Shown here: one piece after another, positions 1-10,072 of the stretch | Position numbering within the stretch: the first letter of the stretch is position 1 | Layout of the letters: every line of letters begins with the position of its first letter | From: an uncultured Ectothiorhodospiraceae bacterium | GTDB taxonomy: Bacteria > Pseudomonadota > Gammaproteobacteria > Nitrococcales > Nitrococcaceae | DNA length: 51,826 nt | Direction: 5' to 3' | Assembly: GCA_913055565.1 (NCBI GenBank) | Contig: CAJXKP010000019.1 | Span: 1 to 51,826 of the forward strand | Notes under the pieces: generated by a model | Told to the model about the DNA's origin: nothing | What the model saw: the letters and a program-made list of their open reading frames with translations, nothing else | The model's database searches: none | Made by a program: the position numbers and the translations under genes

Positions 1-951
<951 letters not shown>

Positions 952-1086
952 AATCTCTTCGCTGACCCGAAGGCCAGCCAATTCTCGGCTCGACGCAAGC
1001 ACTCAAGTCTTTGCCGGAGCACTTGTCGTCGGCTTTGGCTTCGCCAGAGCTCGACACAAGCACCCACACAAACTATCCGATCCGTG

Positions 1087-1099
1087 TTGTTAAAGATCC
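1087..1099 (-). promoter_or_regulatory. rrn leader boxA antitermination element
   Basis: On the minus strand this reads GGATCTTTAACAA, close to the E. coli rrn boxA (TGCTCTTTAACAA), where NusB/S10 bind to make RNA polymerase resistant to Rho. It lies about 140 nt upstream of the mature 16S 5' end and just downstream of a boxB-like hairpin, the order seen in known rrn leaders. Confidence 0.75.
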
Positions 1100-1112
1100 G
1101 CTGAAGGTCTCT

Positions 1113-1126
1113 CTCGCCTTCGCGAG
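1113..1126 (-). promoter_or_regulatory. rrn leader boxB-like hairpin
   Basis: On the transcribed strand this is a 5-bp stem CTCGC/GCGAG closing a GAAG tetraloop, 13 nt upstream of boxA. Its position and form match the boxB hairpin of rRNA leaders. It starts very close to the predicted P2 start site, so P2 transcripts may carry it at their extreme 5' end. Confidence 0.6.
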
Positions 1127-1132
1127 CCGCAT

Positions 1133-1160
1133 ATTGTAACGACTCAAAGCCTGACGTCAA
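1133..1160 (-). promoter_or_regulatory. rrn promoter P2 (sigma-70 type)
   Basis: On the minus strand there is a -35 TTGACG (1160-1155), a 16-bp spacer and a -10 TACAAT (1138-1133). It is the nearer of two tandem promoters and lies just upstream of the boxB/boxA leader. Both hexamers are close to consensus. Confidence 0.75.
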
Positions 1161-1302
1161 AGGCTGTGTCACATTCAAGTAACCCAGCCTTCATCCTTGA
1201 CCGCCTGCAGCCCGCTATCCTGTCAAATCAGCCACGCCGGCTCGGGCTGCCGCTTCGGCGCCGCAACCTTCGTTAAGGTTTGCCGCGCCGTAAGAGCTGC
1301 GC

Positions 1303-1330
1303 ATTCTAGACCCCTCAACTTGAACGTCAA
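1303..1330 (-). promoter_or_regulatory. rrn promoter P1 (sigma-70 type)
   Basis: On the minus strand there is a -35 TTGACG (1330-1325), a 16-bp spacer and a -10 TAGAAT (1308-1303), followed by a GC-rich discriminator (GCGCAGC). A short 16-bp spacer with a GC-rich discriminator is typical of growth-rate- and ppGpp-controlled rRNA P1 promoters. No clear A/T-rich UP element is seen. The rest of 952-1375 is untranslated leader with short hairpins and no convincing gene. Confidence 0.75.
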
Positions 1331-1375
1331 GGGGCTGGATGAGGACGCCGGCCGTCCCATGCCTATCGCGCGTCG

Positions 1376-2575
1376 CTAGGTGGTTGTGATGCGGGCAAAA
1401 CGCCGCTTTCCAACGCGGATCACACAATCCTCACCCGCCCGCAGAACCGCATTGGTCTCGCTGACCCGCTCGCCGTCGACACGCACGGCCCCCTGCTTGA
1501 GCATGCGATAGGCATCCGAGGTGCTATCCGTTAGCCCGGCGGTGCGAATTACGTTGGCAAGGGCTAGCCCGTCGGCCCCGGTCTCGACGGTGACATGGGG
1601 CATATCGGATGGGTCAGCGCCTTGCTGAAAGCGGCGCCGGAACTCGTCCTGCGCCTGATCCGCCGCCGCCCGATCGTGGAATCGCTCCACGAGCTCATGG
1701 GCCAGCCGGCACTTGATATCGCGCGGGTTCGCGCCGCCCTCCACCTCACTCCGGAAAGCCTTGATTTCCGCTAAGGGCCGCAGGCTCAACAGCTCTAAAT
1801 AACGCCACATGAGCTCATCGGAGACCGACATCACCTTGCCGAACATGTCGTCCGGGCTATCGGTGATACCGATATAGTTGCCCAGCGACTTCGACATCTT
1901 CTGCTCACCGTCGAGACCCTCGAGTATCGGCATGGTGAGTATGATCTGAGGCAACTGGCCGACCTCGCGCTGCAAGTCGCGCCCCACGAGGAGATTGAAC
2001 TTCTGGTCCGTGCCGCCGATCTCCACATCGGCCTCCAGAGCCACAGAATCGTAGCCCTGGATCAACGGATACAGGAACTCGTGGATAGCGATGGAGCGGT
2101 TGTCGTGATAGCGCTTATGGAAGTCATCGCGCTCGAGCATGCGAGCGACAGTATAACGCGATGCCAGCTGGATCATGTCGGCGGCCGACATGTCGCCCAT
2201 CCAACTCGAGTTGAACGCCAGCGCGGTACGCTCTGGGTCCAAGATCTTAAAGATCTGCTCGCGATAGGTGGCGGCGTTCGCGGCCACCTCGTCCGCCGAA
2301 AGTGAGGGTCGCGTTGCGCTCTTGCCGCTCGGATCACCGATCATCCCGGTGAAGTCACCGATCAGGAAGTAGACGTAATGGCCCAGATCCTGGAACTGGC
2401 GGAGCTTGTTCACCAACACGGTGTGGCCGACATGTAGATCAGGGGCGGTTGGGTCGAAGCCGGCCTTGATGCGCAGAGGTCGACCTGTCGTTAGGCGCTC
2501 AACCAGCTCATCCTCGCGGATGATCTCATCCACGCCCCGACGGATGGTGGTCATCATGTCGTCGCCGGCAGTCAT
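1376..2575 (-). CDS. tyrS: tyrosyl-tRNA synthetase
   Basis: Class I aminoacyl-tRNA synthetase of 399 residues that charges tRNA-Tyr with tyrosine in the cytoplasm. The HIGH-type motif appears as HVGH in [13 protein letters not shown], followed by [18 protein letters not shown]. The second signature is KMSKSLGN, and the C-terminal 60-70 residues form an S4 RNA-binding domain ([14 protein letters not shown]). The form with an ATP-site HVGH and this insert is the TyrZ-like bacterial subgroup, not the E. coli TyrS subgroup. The start at 2575 is preceded by GGAGGAG about 6 nt upstream; an ATG further up (2608) has no comparable site. The gene lies next to the rRNA operon and is divergent from the M23 peptidase gene. 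Confidence 0.96.
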   Translation of the reverse strand: MTAGDDMMTTIRRGVDEIIREDELVERLTTGRPLRIKAGFDPTAPDLHVGHTVLVNKLRQFQDLGHYVYFLIGDFTGMIGDPSGKSATRPSLSADEVAANAATYREQIFKILDPERTALAFNSSWMGDMSAADMIQLASRYTVARMLERDDFHKRYHDNRSIAIHEFLYPLIQGYDSVALEADVEIGGTDQKFNLLVGRDLQREVGQLPQIILTMPILEGLDGEQKMSKSLGNYIGITDSPDDMFGKVMSVSDELMWRYLELLSLRPLAEIKAFRSEVEGGANPRDIKCRLAHELVERFHDRAAADQAQDEFRRRFQQGADPSDMPHVTVETGADGLALANVIRTAGLTDSTSDAYRMLKQGAVRVDGERVSETNAVLRAGEDCVIRVGKRRFARITTT

Positions 2576-2664
2576 GCACTCCTCCAAAAACCCTGTTCCA
2601 AGCCCCACTGGTCTGTCTCCCGCCGGATTCTAAATGACCGGGCAGGCCGTGCGCATCCAGCGCG

Positions 2665-2692
2665 TTACAGACTAATGCTGACGTGATACTAA
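2665..2692 (+). promoter_or_regulatory. probable sigma-70 promoter for the M23 peptidase-anmK pair
   Basis: A -35 TTACAG (2665-2670), a 16-bp spacer and a -10 TACTAA (2687-2692) lie about 90 bp upstream of the peptidase start, in the tyrS/M23 divergent gap. The match is moderate. Confidence 0.4.
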
Positions 2693-2782
2693 AATGAGAC
2701 GCTGTGCGTTGACCCTGCGATGACCTCAGGCTATTGTCCAGCGATCCAATAATAATTCGGTAACCAACTGACGGGCTAGTAC

Positions 2783-4399
2783 ATGCATCTTGATCTCTCT
2801 GCGCCTTCTCGACGCCGCAAGCCGTACCGTGGGCTGCGTCTTGCGCTTGTTATGAGCGTTCTGGCTGCAGGGGCAGGCATCACGAGCATCACCTTGACTG
2901 ACGGTGCGCACAGCGCCGCGTTCACTGCCAATGGCAGTGAGCAAGCAGCGACGACGAACCGTCAGTCGCTCAGCCTGGCAGTTCCCGACCCCACAAGCTC
3001 GGCAACGGCCATGCAATCTGCCGTGTTGGCGCGCCACGAGACGAATCCATCGGGCGGTGAAGCGATAGCCAAACGAGCCGATGATCGCAATAGCGAGCTA
3101 TTACTTCCGAGGCAGAAGCTGCTCACGAAAGCGAGTGGGCAAGACACTAGGCCCGAGCGGGATTTACAAGGCGGCCAGAAACCGCAAGACAACAGCGAGC
3201 CGAGCGACCAAGCTCGCACGGCGGCCTCGGCCTCAAAGCCACCTGAGTCGGACGAGCCCGACCCCGAGCCGGCGCAAGACAGCAAGCCCGAGTGGCAGAA
3301 GCTCAGTGTCGAAGCCGGCGATTCCCTCGCAACCCTGTTTCGTTCGGCAGGGCTGGACGCGGACGACACCCACGCTGTCCTAAACGCCCACGAACGTGCC
3401 TCGGCCCTACGCCGACTGCACCCCGGCGAGGTAATCGCCGTTAGAATCGATGAGCAAGGCCAGCTGCTCGGCTTACGCTACGGACTGACAGAGGGCGAGA
3501 CGCTTGAGCTAACCCGGGCCGAATCCGGGTACGAGGCCAGCATTCACACCGTTGAGCTGGAGCGACGCATCCACCACAGCTCAGCCATCATCCGTTCATC
3601 CCTGTTTGATGCAGGCTCCCGTGTTGGGCTTGAGGACGAGCTTCTACTCGACATTGCCGGCATCTTTCGCTGGGATATCGATTTCGCCCTCGATATACGC
3701 CGAGGCGATGCCTTCACGATCATCTACGAGGCGTACTACCGCAACGGCGATAAGGTGCGCAACGGCAATATCCTCGCGGCGGAGTTCGTCAACCGGGGAC
3801 AGACCTTCCGCGCCGTGCGCTACAGCAATGACGCCCAACAGGCGAACTACTACGATCCCCAGGGGCGGGCGATGCGTAAGACGTTTCTGCGCTCGCCCGT
3901 CGATTTCACGCGGGTGAGTTCCGAATTCGCCCGCAACCGCCTGCATCCGACGTTGGGCAAACGCCGCGCCCATCTGGGCACGGACTACGCAGCCAGCACC
4001 GGCACACCCATTAAGGCCACTGGTGACGGCCGGGTAGTTCACCGTGGCTGGAAGGGCGGCTACGGCCGCACCATCGTTCTAAAACATGCCGGCCGATATA
4101 CCACGCTCTACGCGCATATGTCGGGCTTTCGCGGTGGCTTGAGCCGAGGCGACTATGTTGAGCAGGGCCAGACCATTGGCTACGTGGGCTCATCCGGGCG
4201 ATCGACGGGCCCCCATCTGCATTACGAGTTCCGGGTCAATGGCCGCCACCGCGACCCTCAGCGGGTGGATCTGCCCTCTGCCAAGCCGATCCCGGAGCGT
4301 CTGCGAGCGGCGTTCCAGAGCCAAACGGATCAGCTGCTCAGTCGGCTGGACATCTATAGCCGGATTCGCCTGGCGGTACAGGGCGAACTAAGGCCGTGA
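2783..4399 (+). CDS. M23 family murein DD-endopeptidase, MepM/OapA type
   Basis: Predicted cell-envelope peptidase of 538 residues that cleaves peptidoglycan cross-bridges. A basic N-terminus is followed by one membrane anchor or uncleaved signal (about residues 18-38) and then a long polar linker rich in S, E, P and D (about 50-165). Next comes an OapA/LysM-like region (about 170-240, with the phrase VEAGDSLATLFRSAGL). The C-terminal LytM domain has its zinc ligands visible: H397 and D401 in HLGTDY, and the HLH motif at 478-480 (HLHYEF). The layout matches MepM (YebA) of E. coli, although the linker is longer. The stop overlaps the anmK start (GTGA), so cutting cross-bridges and recycling anhydro-muropeptides are translationally linked. 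Confidence 0.9.
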   Translation: MHLDLSAPSRRRKPYRGLRLALVMSVLAAGAGITSITLTDGAHSAAFTANGSEQAATTNRQSLSLAVPDPTSSATAMQSAVLARHETNPSGGEAIAKRADDRNSELLLPRQKLLTKASGQDTRPERDLQGGQKPQDNSEPSDQARTAASASKPPESDEPDPEPAQDSKPEWQKLSVEAGDSLATLFRSAGLDADDTHAVLNAHERASALRRLHPGEVIAVRIDEQGQLLGLRYGLTEGETLELTRAESGYEASIHTVELERRIHHSSAIIRSSLFDAGSRVGLEDELLLDIAGIFRWDIDFALDIRRGDAFTIIYEAYYRNGDKVRNGNILAAEFVNRGQTFRAVRYSNDAQQANYYDPQGRAMRKTFLRSPVDFTRVSSEFARNRLHPTLGKRRAHLGTDYAASTGTPIKATGDGRVVHRGWKGGYGRTIVLKHAGRYTTLYAHMSGFRGGLSRGDYVEQGQTIGYVGSSGRSTGPHLHYEFRVNGRHRDPQRVDLPSAKPIPERLRAAFQSQTDQLLSRLDIYSRIRLAVQGELRP

Positions 4400-5511
4400 G
4401 CCGTGCCTACCAGGGCGCACCCGATTGCCTGATCGGCTTGATGGCGGGGACCAGCCTTGATGGCATCGATGCCGCTTTAGTGCAATGGAGCGGTGAGACA
4501 CCGGAGCTGGTAGCCGCCGCAAACCACCCCTACCCGGACCCACTCCGGCAGGCGATACGCGCGACAGGCCCCGACACACCGCTGGGTACAGTGGCGCAGC
4601 TCGACGCTCAGCTCGGCGATGCGTTCGCGCAGGCCGCTCACGCCGTGATGGAGCGAACGGGCGTCGAGCGGGATCGGGTAAGCGGCATAGCCAGTCACGG
4701 CCAAACGGTCTGGCATAGCCCCAATGCGCCATACCCCACCAGCATCCAGTTGGGGGATCCCAACCGAATAGCCGAGCAATGCCGAATCGATGTGATCGCC
4801 GACTTTCGGCGGCGGGACATGGCCGCCGGCGGCCAGGGCGCACCCCTAGCACCCCTGTTCCACCGGGCGCTTTTCGGAACAGGCGAGCGCCGGGCCGTAC
4901 TCAACCTGGGCGGCATCGCTAATGCCACCCTGCTCAACGGCGACGCGGATCCGGCGGGATTCGATACTGGACCCGCGAACACGCTGCTGGATGCCTGGTA
5001 CCGACGCCACCACGGCGGGGACTTTGACCGCGGTGGCGCTTGGGCCGCCAGCGGCCAAGTCGATGCCGAGCTGCTGGCGGCATTGCTGGCCGACCCGTTC
5101 TTCCATCAACCGCCACCGCGCAGCACCGGCCCCGAGCACTTCAACCTGACCTGGCTGGATTCAGCGCGGCGTGGCCTCGATCTCGCGCCCGAGGACATCC
5201 AGGCCACACTCGCTGAGCTAACGGCACGAACGGCCGCGCAGGCCATCGCCTGGCAACTACCGGGCCTGGAGCGGGTCATCCTGTGCGGTGGAGGCGCCCA
5301 CAACGAGGAGCTGATCCGGCGCCTGAGGGCGAACCTAGCGGATACGCCCGTCGAATCCAGTGCTGAGCATGGGACTCATCCGGACTGGGTCGAAGCGGTG
5401 GGCTTTGCATGGCTAGGCCGAGAGACGCTAATGGGTCGCGCCGGCAATGCCGAGTCGGTTACCGGCGCACGCCACCGAGCCGTCCTCGGCGGCGTTTATA
5501 GTGGCCGCTAG
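4396..5511 (+). CDS. anmK: anhydro-N-acetylmuramic acid kinase
   Basis: Cytoplasmic sugar kinase of 371 residues. It opens and phosphorylates 1,6-anhydro-MurNAc to MurNAc-6-phosphate in cell-wall recycling. The N-terminal phosphate-binding loop GLMAGTSLDGIDAALV, the SHGQTVWHSP motif and DFRRRDMAAGGQGAPL are diagnostic for the family, and the length is normal (E. coli 369). The GTG start at 4396 overlaps the stop of the upstream murein endopeptidase by 4 nt. The next gene, erpA, converges; the 21-bp gap holds two copies of the short direct repeat GCTAGACACC but no clear terminator. Confidence 0.96.
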   Translation: MSRAYQGAPDCLIGLMAGTSLDGIDAALVQWSGETPELVAAANHPYPDPLRQAIRATGPDTPLGTVAQLDAQLGDAFAQAAHAVMERTGVERDRVSGIASHGQTVWHSPNAPYPTSIQLGDPNRIAEQCRIDVIADFRRRDMAAGGQGAPLAPLFHRALFGTGERRAVLNLGGIANATLLNGDADPAGFDTGPANTLLDAWYRRHHGGDFDRGGAWAASGQVDAELLAALLADPFFHQPPPRSTGPEHFNLTWLDSARRGLDLAPEDIQATLAELTARTAAQAIAWQLPGLERVILCGGGAHNEELIRRLRANLADTPVESSAEHGTHPDWVEAVGFAWLGRETLMGRAGNAESVTGARHRAVLGGVYSGR

Positions 5512-5532
5512 ACACCCGGCGCCTAGGGTCGG

Positions 5533-5883
5533 CTAGACACCGAACGAGGAGCCGCAACCACAGGTAGTTGCCGCATTGGGGTTTCGGATCACGAACTGCG
5601 CCCCCTCGATGCCCTCCACGTAGTCGATCTCAGCCCCCTCGAGGTACTGGCCACTCAGTGGGTCGACCAGCAGCCGGACGCCGTTTTTCTCGACGACCGA
5701 GTCGCCCTCATCCTCGTTTTCATCGAACATAAAGCCGTACTGAAACCCTGAACAGCCCCCGCCGGTGATATAGACGCGCAGCCGGAGCTGATTATTGTCC
5801 TCCTCCTCAAGGAGCTGGCGTACCTTTTCGGCCGCACTATCACTGAACGCCAGGACGCCTTCCTCTTCCGCTACTTCCGTCAT
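5533..5883 (-). CDS. erpA: iron-sulfur cluster insertion protein ErpA
   Basis: A-type Fe-S carrier of 116 residues that delivers [2Fe-2S]/[4Fe-4S] clusters to apoproteins such as IspG/IspH. The three ligand cysteines are present: C44 in [11 protein letters not shown], and C108 and C110 in [11 protein letters not shown]. Length and spacing match E. coli ErpA (C42, C106, C108). The start at 5883 has GGAGG about 9 nt upstream; an in-frame ATG at 5937 would add 18 unrelated residues. Upstream on the minus strand (about 5970-5945) a weak TTGGAG-N16-TAGTAT promoter is possible. No IscR site is recognised. Confidence 0.95.
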   Translation of the reverse strand: MTEVAEEEGVLAFSDSAAEKVRQLLEEEDNNQLRLRVYITGGGCSGFQYGFMFDENEDEGDSVVEKNGVRLLVDPLSGQYLEGAEIDYVEGIEGAQFVIRNPNAATTCGCGSSFGV

Positions 5884-5989
5884 GGGCTTATACCTCCGCG
5901 TGTCCATTGGCACTGGCTCAATATGCCAGTTCATCATAGCATTAGAACATGGCTATACTACGCATGATACTAGCAACTCCAAGCTACAT

Positions 5990-7021
5990 CTAAGGTAGCG
6001 CGGATATCAGATCCAACCCCAAGGTCTCGTCACAGCCAAACATCAGATTCATATTCTGAACCGCCTGCCCAGCCGCCCCCTTGACCAGATTGTCTTCCAC
6101 CGCCAAGACCAGTGCCATGTCACCGCCTTCGGGGCGATGGACAGCAATACGGCAGGTATTATTGCCGCGCACACTCCGTGTTTCCGGCTGACTGCCCGGC
6201 GGCAGAACATCGACAAAGGGCTCGTCGGCGAAGCGTTCCTCGTAGACAGACTGGAGATCGACGCCGGGATCCCGGAGTCGTGCATAAAGCGTGGCGTGGA
6301 TACCGCGAACCATCGGCACCAGGTGCGGCACAAACGTCAAACCGACGTTGGCTTCGCCATCCGCAGCAAGCCCTTGGCGAATCTCGGGTAGATGCCGATG
6401 CCCACTAGCGCCATAGGCGTGGAAGTTCTCACCCGCCTCGCACAGCAAGGTGTGCTGCTTGGGCTGCCGTCCGGCACCGCTCGCCCCCGATTTGGCATCC
6501 GCGATGAGCTGCCCCGTCTCGGCCACACCCGCCTCGAGCATAGGCATAAAGCCGAGCTGGACAGCCGTTGGATAGCAGCCCGGGTTAGCGACTAGACGTG
6601 CCTGCCGGATGGCCTCGCGGTTGCGCTCCGGCAGGCCGTAGATGGCCTCCGACGCCACCTCGGGGCAGGCGTGATCCATGCCATACCAGCGCGCCCACAC
6701 GCCGAGATCACGGATCCGGAAGTCGGCCCCCAGATCAATCACCCGAGCCCCCTGCTCCAGCAGCTCAGGCGCCATCGCCATCGCCGTGCCATTCGGTGTC
6801 GCGAAGAAGACGACATCGCAGGCACCCAGGACCTGCGGATCAGGCTCAGTGAAGGGCATGTCGACCACACCCCGCAGATTCGGAAACAGACGACTCACCG
6901 GTGACCCGGCGTTCGCGCGCGAGGTGACAAAAGACAGCCGCGCGGCCGGATGCCGGCTCACCAACCTCAGCAGCTCCACACCCGTATAACCGGTCGCTCC
7001 GACCAATCCCACCTGGATCAT
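5990..7021 (-). CDS. argC: N-acetyl-gamma-glutamyl-phosphate reductase
   Basis: NADPH-dependent enzyme of arginine biosynthesis that reduces N-acetyl-glutamyl-phosphate to the semialdehyde; 343 residues. The N-terminal Rossmann start ([17 protein letters not shown]) and the catalytic cysteine in [10 protein letters not shown] mark the type-1 ArgC family. The start at 7021 is backed by AGGAGG about 9 nt upstream; the frame is open further upstream but with unrelated sequence. It is divergent from the CLC gene, with the promoters of both in the 7022-7197 gap. It is followed by erpA on the same strand after about 106 bp. Confidence 0.96.
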   Translation of the reverse strand: MIQVGLVGATGYTGVELLRLVSRHPAARLSFVTSRANAGSPVSRLFPNLRGVVDMPFTEPDPQVLGACDVVFFATPNGTAMAMAPELLEQGARVIDLGADFRIRDLGVWARWYGMDHACPEVASEAIYGLPERNREAIRQARLVANPGCYPTAVQLGFMPMLEAGVAETGQLIADAKSGASGAGRQPKQHTLLCEAGENFHAYGASGHRHLPEIRQGLAADGEANVGLTFVPHLVPMVRGIHATLYARLRDPGVDLQSVYEERFADEPFVDVLPPGSQPETRSVRGNNTCRIAVHRPEGGDMALVLAVEDNLVKGAAGQAVQNMNLMFGCDETLGLDLISALP

Positions 7022-7140
7022 TATCTGGCCTCCTGGGCGACTCAACGATGCCCCCTCTTGAGGGCCACCATGACGAATGCGTAGATTATACGCTGTGTCG
7101 TTCTGCGGCATCCAATACAGACTGGCAAGCCGCATCCGGC

Positions 7141-9030
7141 ATGGGCAGCTACATCTACTCGGATACGGCAATCACTTGGCAACAGAGGTACGTCGGCTTG
7201 AGCGAGGACGACCCCGAGAGTAGCAAGGCCCCGGCGGCGGGAGGTAGCGATGAGCACCTTCAGCCGCCACCGGGGCCACCGCGCGAAGAAGGCCATCCCC
7301 TAGCACCCTACAAGATGTTTCTCCTCGCCATTGCCGTTGGCGTCTTCGGCGGTTTCGGCGCCATCGTCTTTAAGACCATCATCGCCTTCTTCCAGAACCT
7401 ATTCTTCTTTGGCGAGTTAAGCCTCACCTACCTCCCCGACGAGCACATCGATCCCAGCCCTTGGGGCGCCCTCATCATCCTCGTGCCCATCATCGGGGCG
7501 CTATTGGTGACCTGGATCACGCGGACCCTGGCACCGGAGGCGCGTGGCCACGGCGTCCCCGAGGTGCTGGACGCCATCTACTATCGCCAGGGCCACATCA
7601 GCCCGGTGGTCGTCTTGGCCAAGGCGCTGGCCTCCGCCATTTCGATCGGAACGGGCGGCTCCGTCGGCCGCGAGGGCCCAATCATCCAGATCGGCTCGGC
7701 GTTCGCGTCGACGCTAGGGCAGCTGGCCGGTATGCCGACGCGCCAGCGTATCGCCCTCATCGGCGCCGGTGCCGCCGCCGGCATCGCCGCCACATTCAAT
7801 GCCCCTATCGGGGGGCTGGCCTTCGCGATTGAGCTGTTACTCATATCGATTAGCGCGCGCACGGTGGCGATGGTTGCGGTCGCCACCGTGACGGCGACCT
7901 ACATCGGCCGCCTCTACAGTGGCCTCGACCCGTCGTTCGACGTCCCGCCGATTGCCCAGTTCGCTGATCACCTGGTTAACCTCTACACGCTGCTTTTATG
8001 CGTCCCATTCGGGGTCTTGTTGGGCGCGGCGTCGGCACTGTTCATCCGCAGCTTGTACTGGATGGAAGACCTCTTCGCGGCGGGTATAAAGAACGAATAC
8101 GCGCGCCATATGCTCGGCATGCTGGCCGTCGGCGTCCTGATGTATGCCATGCTCAGGATCTTCGGCGAGTACTACGTCGCCGGCGTCGGCTACGCCAGCA
8201 TCATGGATGTACTCCGCGGCGTTCTCACTGATCCGTGGCTACTGCTCATACTGTTCGCTGCCAAGCTCCTGGCGACCATCATGACCCTGGGTTCCGGGGC
8301 GTCAGGGGGCGTGTTCTCGCCCTCGCTATTCCTGGGCGCGACCCTCGGCGGTAGCGTCGGTCAGTTCCTGGCTTGGCTCTTCCCGGGGGCAGGGATCGAG
8401 CCTGTCATATTCGCGGTTGCCGGCATGGCCGCGATGGTGAGTGGCACGACTGGGGCGGTCCTCACGGCCATTACCATGTTGATCGAGCAAACGCGCGACT
8501 ACAGCGCGATCTTGCCCATCATTACGTCGGTGGCGCTGGCCTATATGGTGCGCGTCTGGTTGACGGCGGACAGTATCTACACCCTCAAGCTGGCGCGCCG
8601 CGGCAGCATCATCCCCGAGGGGCTCCAGGCCCCGGTGAATAGCGCGAAAACGGCGTCCGAGGTCATGACCGACGATTTCCAGATCATCGACATCTCGCAG
8701 GTATCGCTTTGGCAGACCGGGTACCTGCCCGGGCAAGGGGCGCGTTACACCGTGGTGGCGAAGGACGGCCGCATCGTTGGCATGGCACGCCCCGAGTTGA
8801 TCTATCTGCTCAAGGACAAAGACCCCGAGAACGTCATCGACACGGAGATCATGACCGTGGCACCGGATACGACCTGGTCGACAATCCTGCGCTATCTGCG
8901 CGCCAAGCAGAGCCACACCGTGGTCGTGATGAACCGGCGGCGCTCCCGGCGAGCCTCCGACATGCTGGGCATTATCGGCTACCAAGAGATCACGGAGACA
9001 GCGCACGAGAGTGCCGAATTACTCGAGTGA
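7141..9030 (+). CDS. CLC-family chloride channel/antiporter with C-terminal CBS domains
   Basis: Polytopic inner-membrane CLC protein of about 629 residues with a cytoplasmic CBS-type tail (from about residue 505). The ion-path motifs are GHGVPEV (GSGIP position), GSVGREGP with gating glutamate E178, GGVFSPSL (GxFxP), and the central tyrosine in RDYSAIL. By hand alignment to E. coli ClcA, the E202 position in [15 protein letters not shown] is Glu, but the E203 position (internal proton glutamate) is Leu. Serine of GSGIP is His, as in many CBS-bearing bacterial CLCs. The start is uncertain: ATG 7141 has no good ribosome site, while TTG 7198 follows AGAGG by about 9 nt and may be the true start; ATG 7048 is also in frame. 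Probable role: chloride handling or osmotic balance. Confidence 0.9.
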   Translation: MGSYIYSDTAITWQQRYVGLSEDDPESSKAPAAGGSDEHLQPPPGPPREEGHPLAPYKMFLLAIAVGVFGGFGAIVFKTIIAFFQNLFFFGELSLTYLPDEHIDPSPWGALIILVPIIGALLVTWITRTLAPEARGHGVPEVLDAIYYRQGHISPVVVLAKALASAISIGTGGSVGREGPIIQIGSAFASTLGQLAGMPTRQRIALIGAGAAAGIAATFNAPIGGLAFAIELLLISISARTVAMVAVATVTATYIGRLYSGLDPSFDVPPIAQFADHLVNLYTLLLCVPFGVLLGAASALFIRSLYWMEDLFAAGIKNEYARHMLGMLAVGVLMYAMLRIFGEYYVAGVGYASIMDVLRGVLTDPWLLLILFAAKLLATIMTLGSGASGGVFSPSLFLGATLGGSVGQFLAWLFPGAGIEPVIFAVAGMAAMVSGTTGAVLTAITMLIEQTRDYSAILPIITSVALAYMVRVWLTADSIYTLKLARRGSIIPEGLQAPVNSAKTASEVMTDDFQIIDISQVSLWQTGYLPGQGARYTVVAKDGRIVGMARPELIYLLKDKDPENVIDTEIMTVAPDTTWSTILRYLRAKQSHTVVVMNRRRSRRASDMLGIIGYQEITETAHESAELLE

Positions 9031-9107
9031 TGCCGGCCGAGCCGGAGCGCACCCATCAGCCCGTTCTACGATAGACTGGGAGGCCTTGCCCAGCGGAGGG
9101 ATCGCTA

Positions 9108-9623
9108 ATGACCGGACGCGGCCTTATACCCGCGGCACTTGGGGTAGCGGTGACCGTCGCCGCGCTTTGCCTGTGGTTGATTCCGGCGCAGGGGCAGCCG
9201 GCCCCTGAAGTGGCAGTCACCACGCTATCGGGCAAGCGCCTTCAGCTCGACGAGCTGCAGGGCAAGCCAGTGATGCTGCAATTCTGGGCAACAACATGCA
9301 CGACCTGTGTTGCTGAGATCCCCCATCTCAAAGACCTCCACGGCGAGTTCACGGACGACGGCCTGCGACTGGTAGCCGTCGCCATGCCCTACGACCCGCC
9401 CGAGCAGGTCCGCCGGATGGCGCAGGACAAGGCACTTCCGTATACCGTAGCCCTTGACCGAGAGGGAGCGATCACCAAGGCCTTCGGCGATGTGCGTCTA
9501 ACGCCAACCACGGTGCTCGTCGACGCGCAAGGCCGCATCGCCTGGAAACGGCAAGGGCGATTGGATTTCAACCAGCTCAAGAGCGAGATTAAGGCTCGAC
9601 TCAAGACGGCGGGGAAGGGTTAA
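9108..9623 (+). CDS. TlpA/ResA-like thioredoxin-fold protein
   Basis: Membrane-anchored or exported thiol-disulfide protein of 171 residues. It has an N-terminal hydrophobic segment (about residues 5-28) and an AhpC/TSA-Redoxin fold with the active site C64-T-T-C67 in FWATTCTTCVAEIPHL. The cis-proline loop is TPTTVLVD. It resembles TlpA/ResA/CcmG proteins, which reduce apocytochrome or other periplasmic thiols, but no cytochrome c maturation genes are nearby, so the partner is unknown. Its TAA overlaps the ATG of hemJ by one base, so the two are co-translated. Confidence 0.88.
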   Translation: MTGRGLIPAALGVAVTVAALCLWLIPAQGQPAPEVAVTTLSGKRLQLDELQGKPVMLQFWATTCTTCVAEIPHLKDLHGEFTDDGLRLVAVAMPYDPPEQVRRMAQDKALPYTVALDREGAITKAFGDVRLTPTTVLVDAQGRIAWKRQGRLDFNQLKSEIKARLKTAGKG

Positions 9624-10054
9624 TGGCTGCCTACTATCCCTGGATCAAGGCATTTCATCTGGTATTCGTGGTGACCTGGTTCGCAGCGCTATTCTACCTG
9701 CCCCGATTATTCGTCTATCACGCCATGACCGAGGACGGCGCGGGCAATGCCCGCTTTAAGACCATGGAGCGCAAGCTCTATCGGGGGATCATGACCCCAA
9801 GTGCCATTTTAGCCATTGGTCTGGGCGTGGCCCTACTCGCCATACAGCCGGTATGGCTCAGCCAGGGCTGGATGCACGCCAAGCTTACACTGGTCGCCGC
9901 CTTGATCGGCTACCACCTCTGGTGCGGACAGCTTCTTCGAGCATTCGCTACCGACACCAATCGCCGCAGCCATATGTGGTATCGCCTCTTCAACGAGGCC
10001 CCGGTGGTAGCGCTCATCGCCATCATGATACTGGCGGTGGTCAAGCCCTTTTGA
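9623..10054 (+). CDS. hemJ: protoporphyrinogen IX oxidase, HemJ type
   Basis: Integral membrane protein of 143 residues with four predicted helices. It oxidises protoporphyrinogen IX to protoporphyrin IX in heme (and, in phototrophs, chlorophyll) synthesis. The conserved N-terminus WIKAFHLVFVVTWFAALFYLPRLFVYH, with the heme-ligating histidine early in helix 1, and a normal length (about 140-150) identify HemJ. The start overlaps the stop of the TlpA-like gene. The stop codon lies inside the right arm of a strong palindrome (10033-10062), probably the terminator. Confidence 0.93.
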   Translation: MAAYYPWIKAFHLVFVVTWFAALFYLPRLFVYHAMTEDGAGNARFKTMERKLYRGIMTPSAILAIGLGVALLAIQPVWLSQGWMHAKLTLVAALIGYHLWCGQLLRAFATDTNRRSHMWYRLFNEAPVVALIAIMILAVVKPF

Positions 10055-10062
10055 CCACCGCC
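10033..10062. terminator. bidirectional hairpin between hemJ and bfr
   Basis: A perfect 12-bp stem GGCGGTGGTCAA / TTGACCACCGCC with a 6-nt loop (GCCCTT). The left arm codes for the end of HemJ and the right arm contains its TGA stop. It sits between two convergent genes, 10 bp from the bfr stop. There is no long T tract, so termination may rely on the stem or on convergent transcription. Confidence 0.6.
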
Positions 10063-10072
10063 TTGGGCGTTA

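Noticed and set aside
5512-5532. Terminator between anmK and erpA
   Set aside because: The 21-bp gap contains parts of a direct repeat (GCTAGACACC) but no stem with a T tract.
8326-9006. 226-codon open frame on the minus strand inside the CLC gene
   Set aside because: It is a shadow of the coding strand, with no ribosome site and an amino-acid mix rich in Arg/His/Asp typical of an antisense frame in GC-rich DNA.
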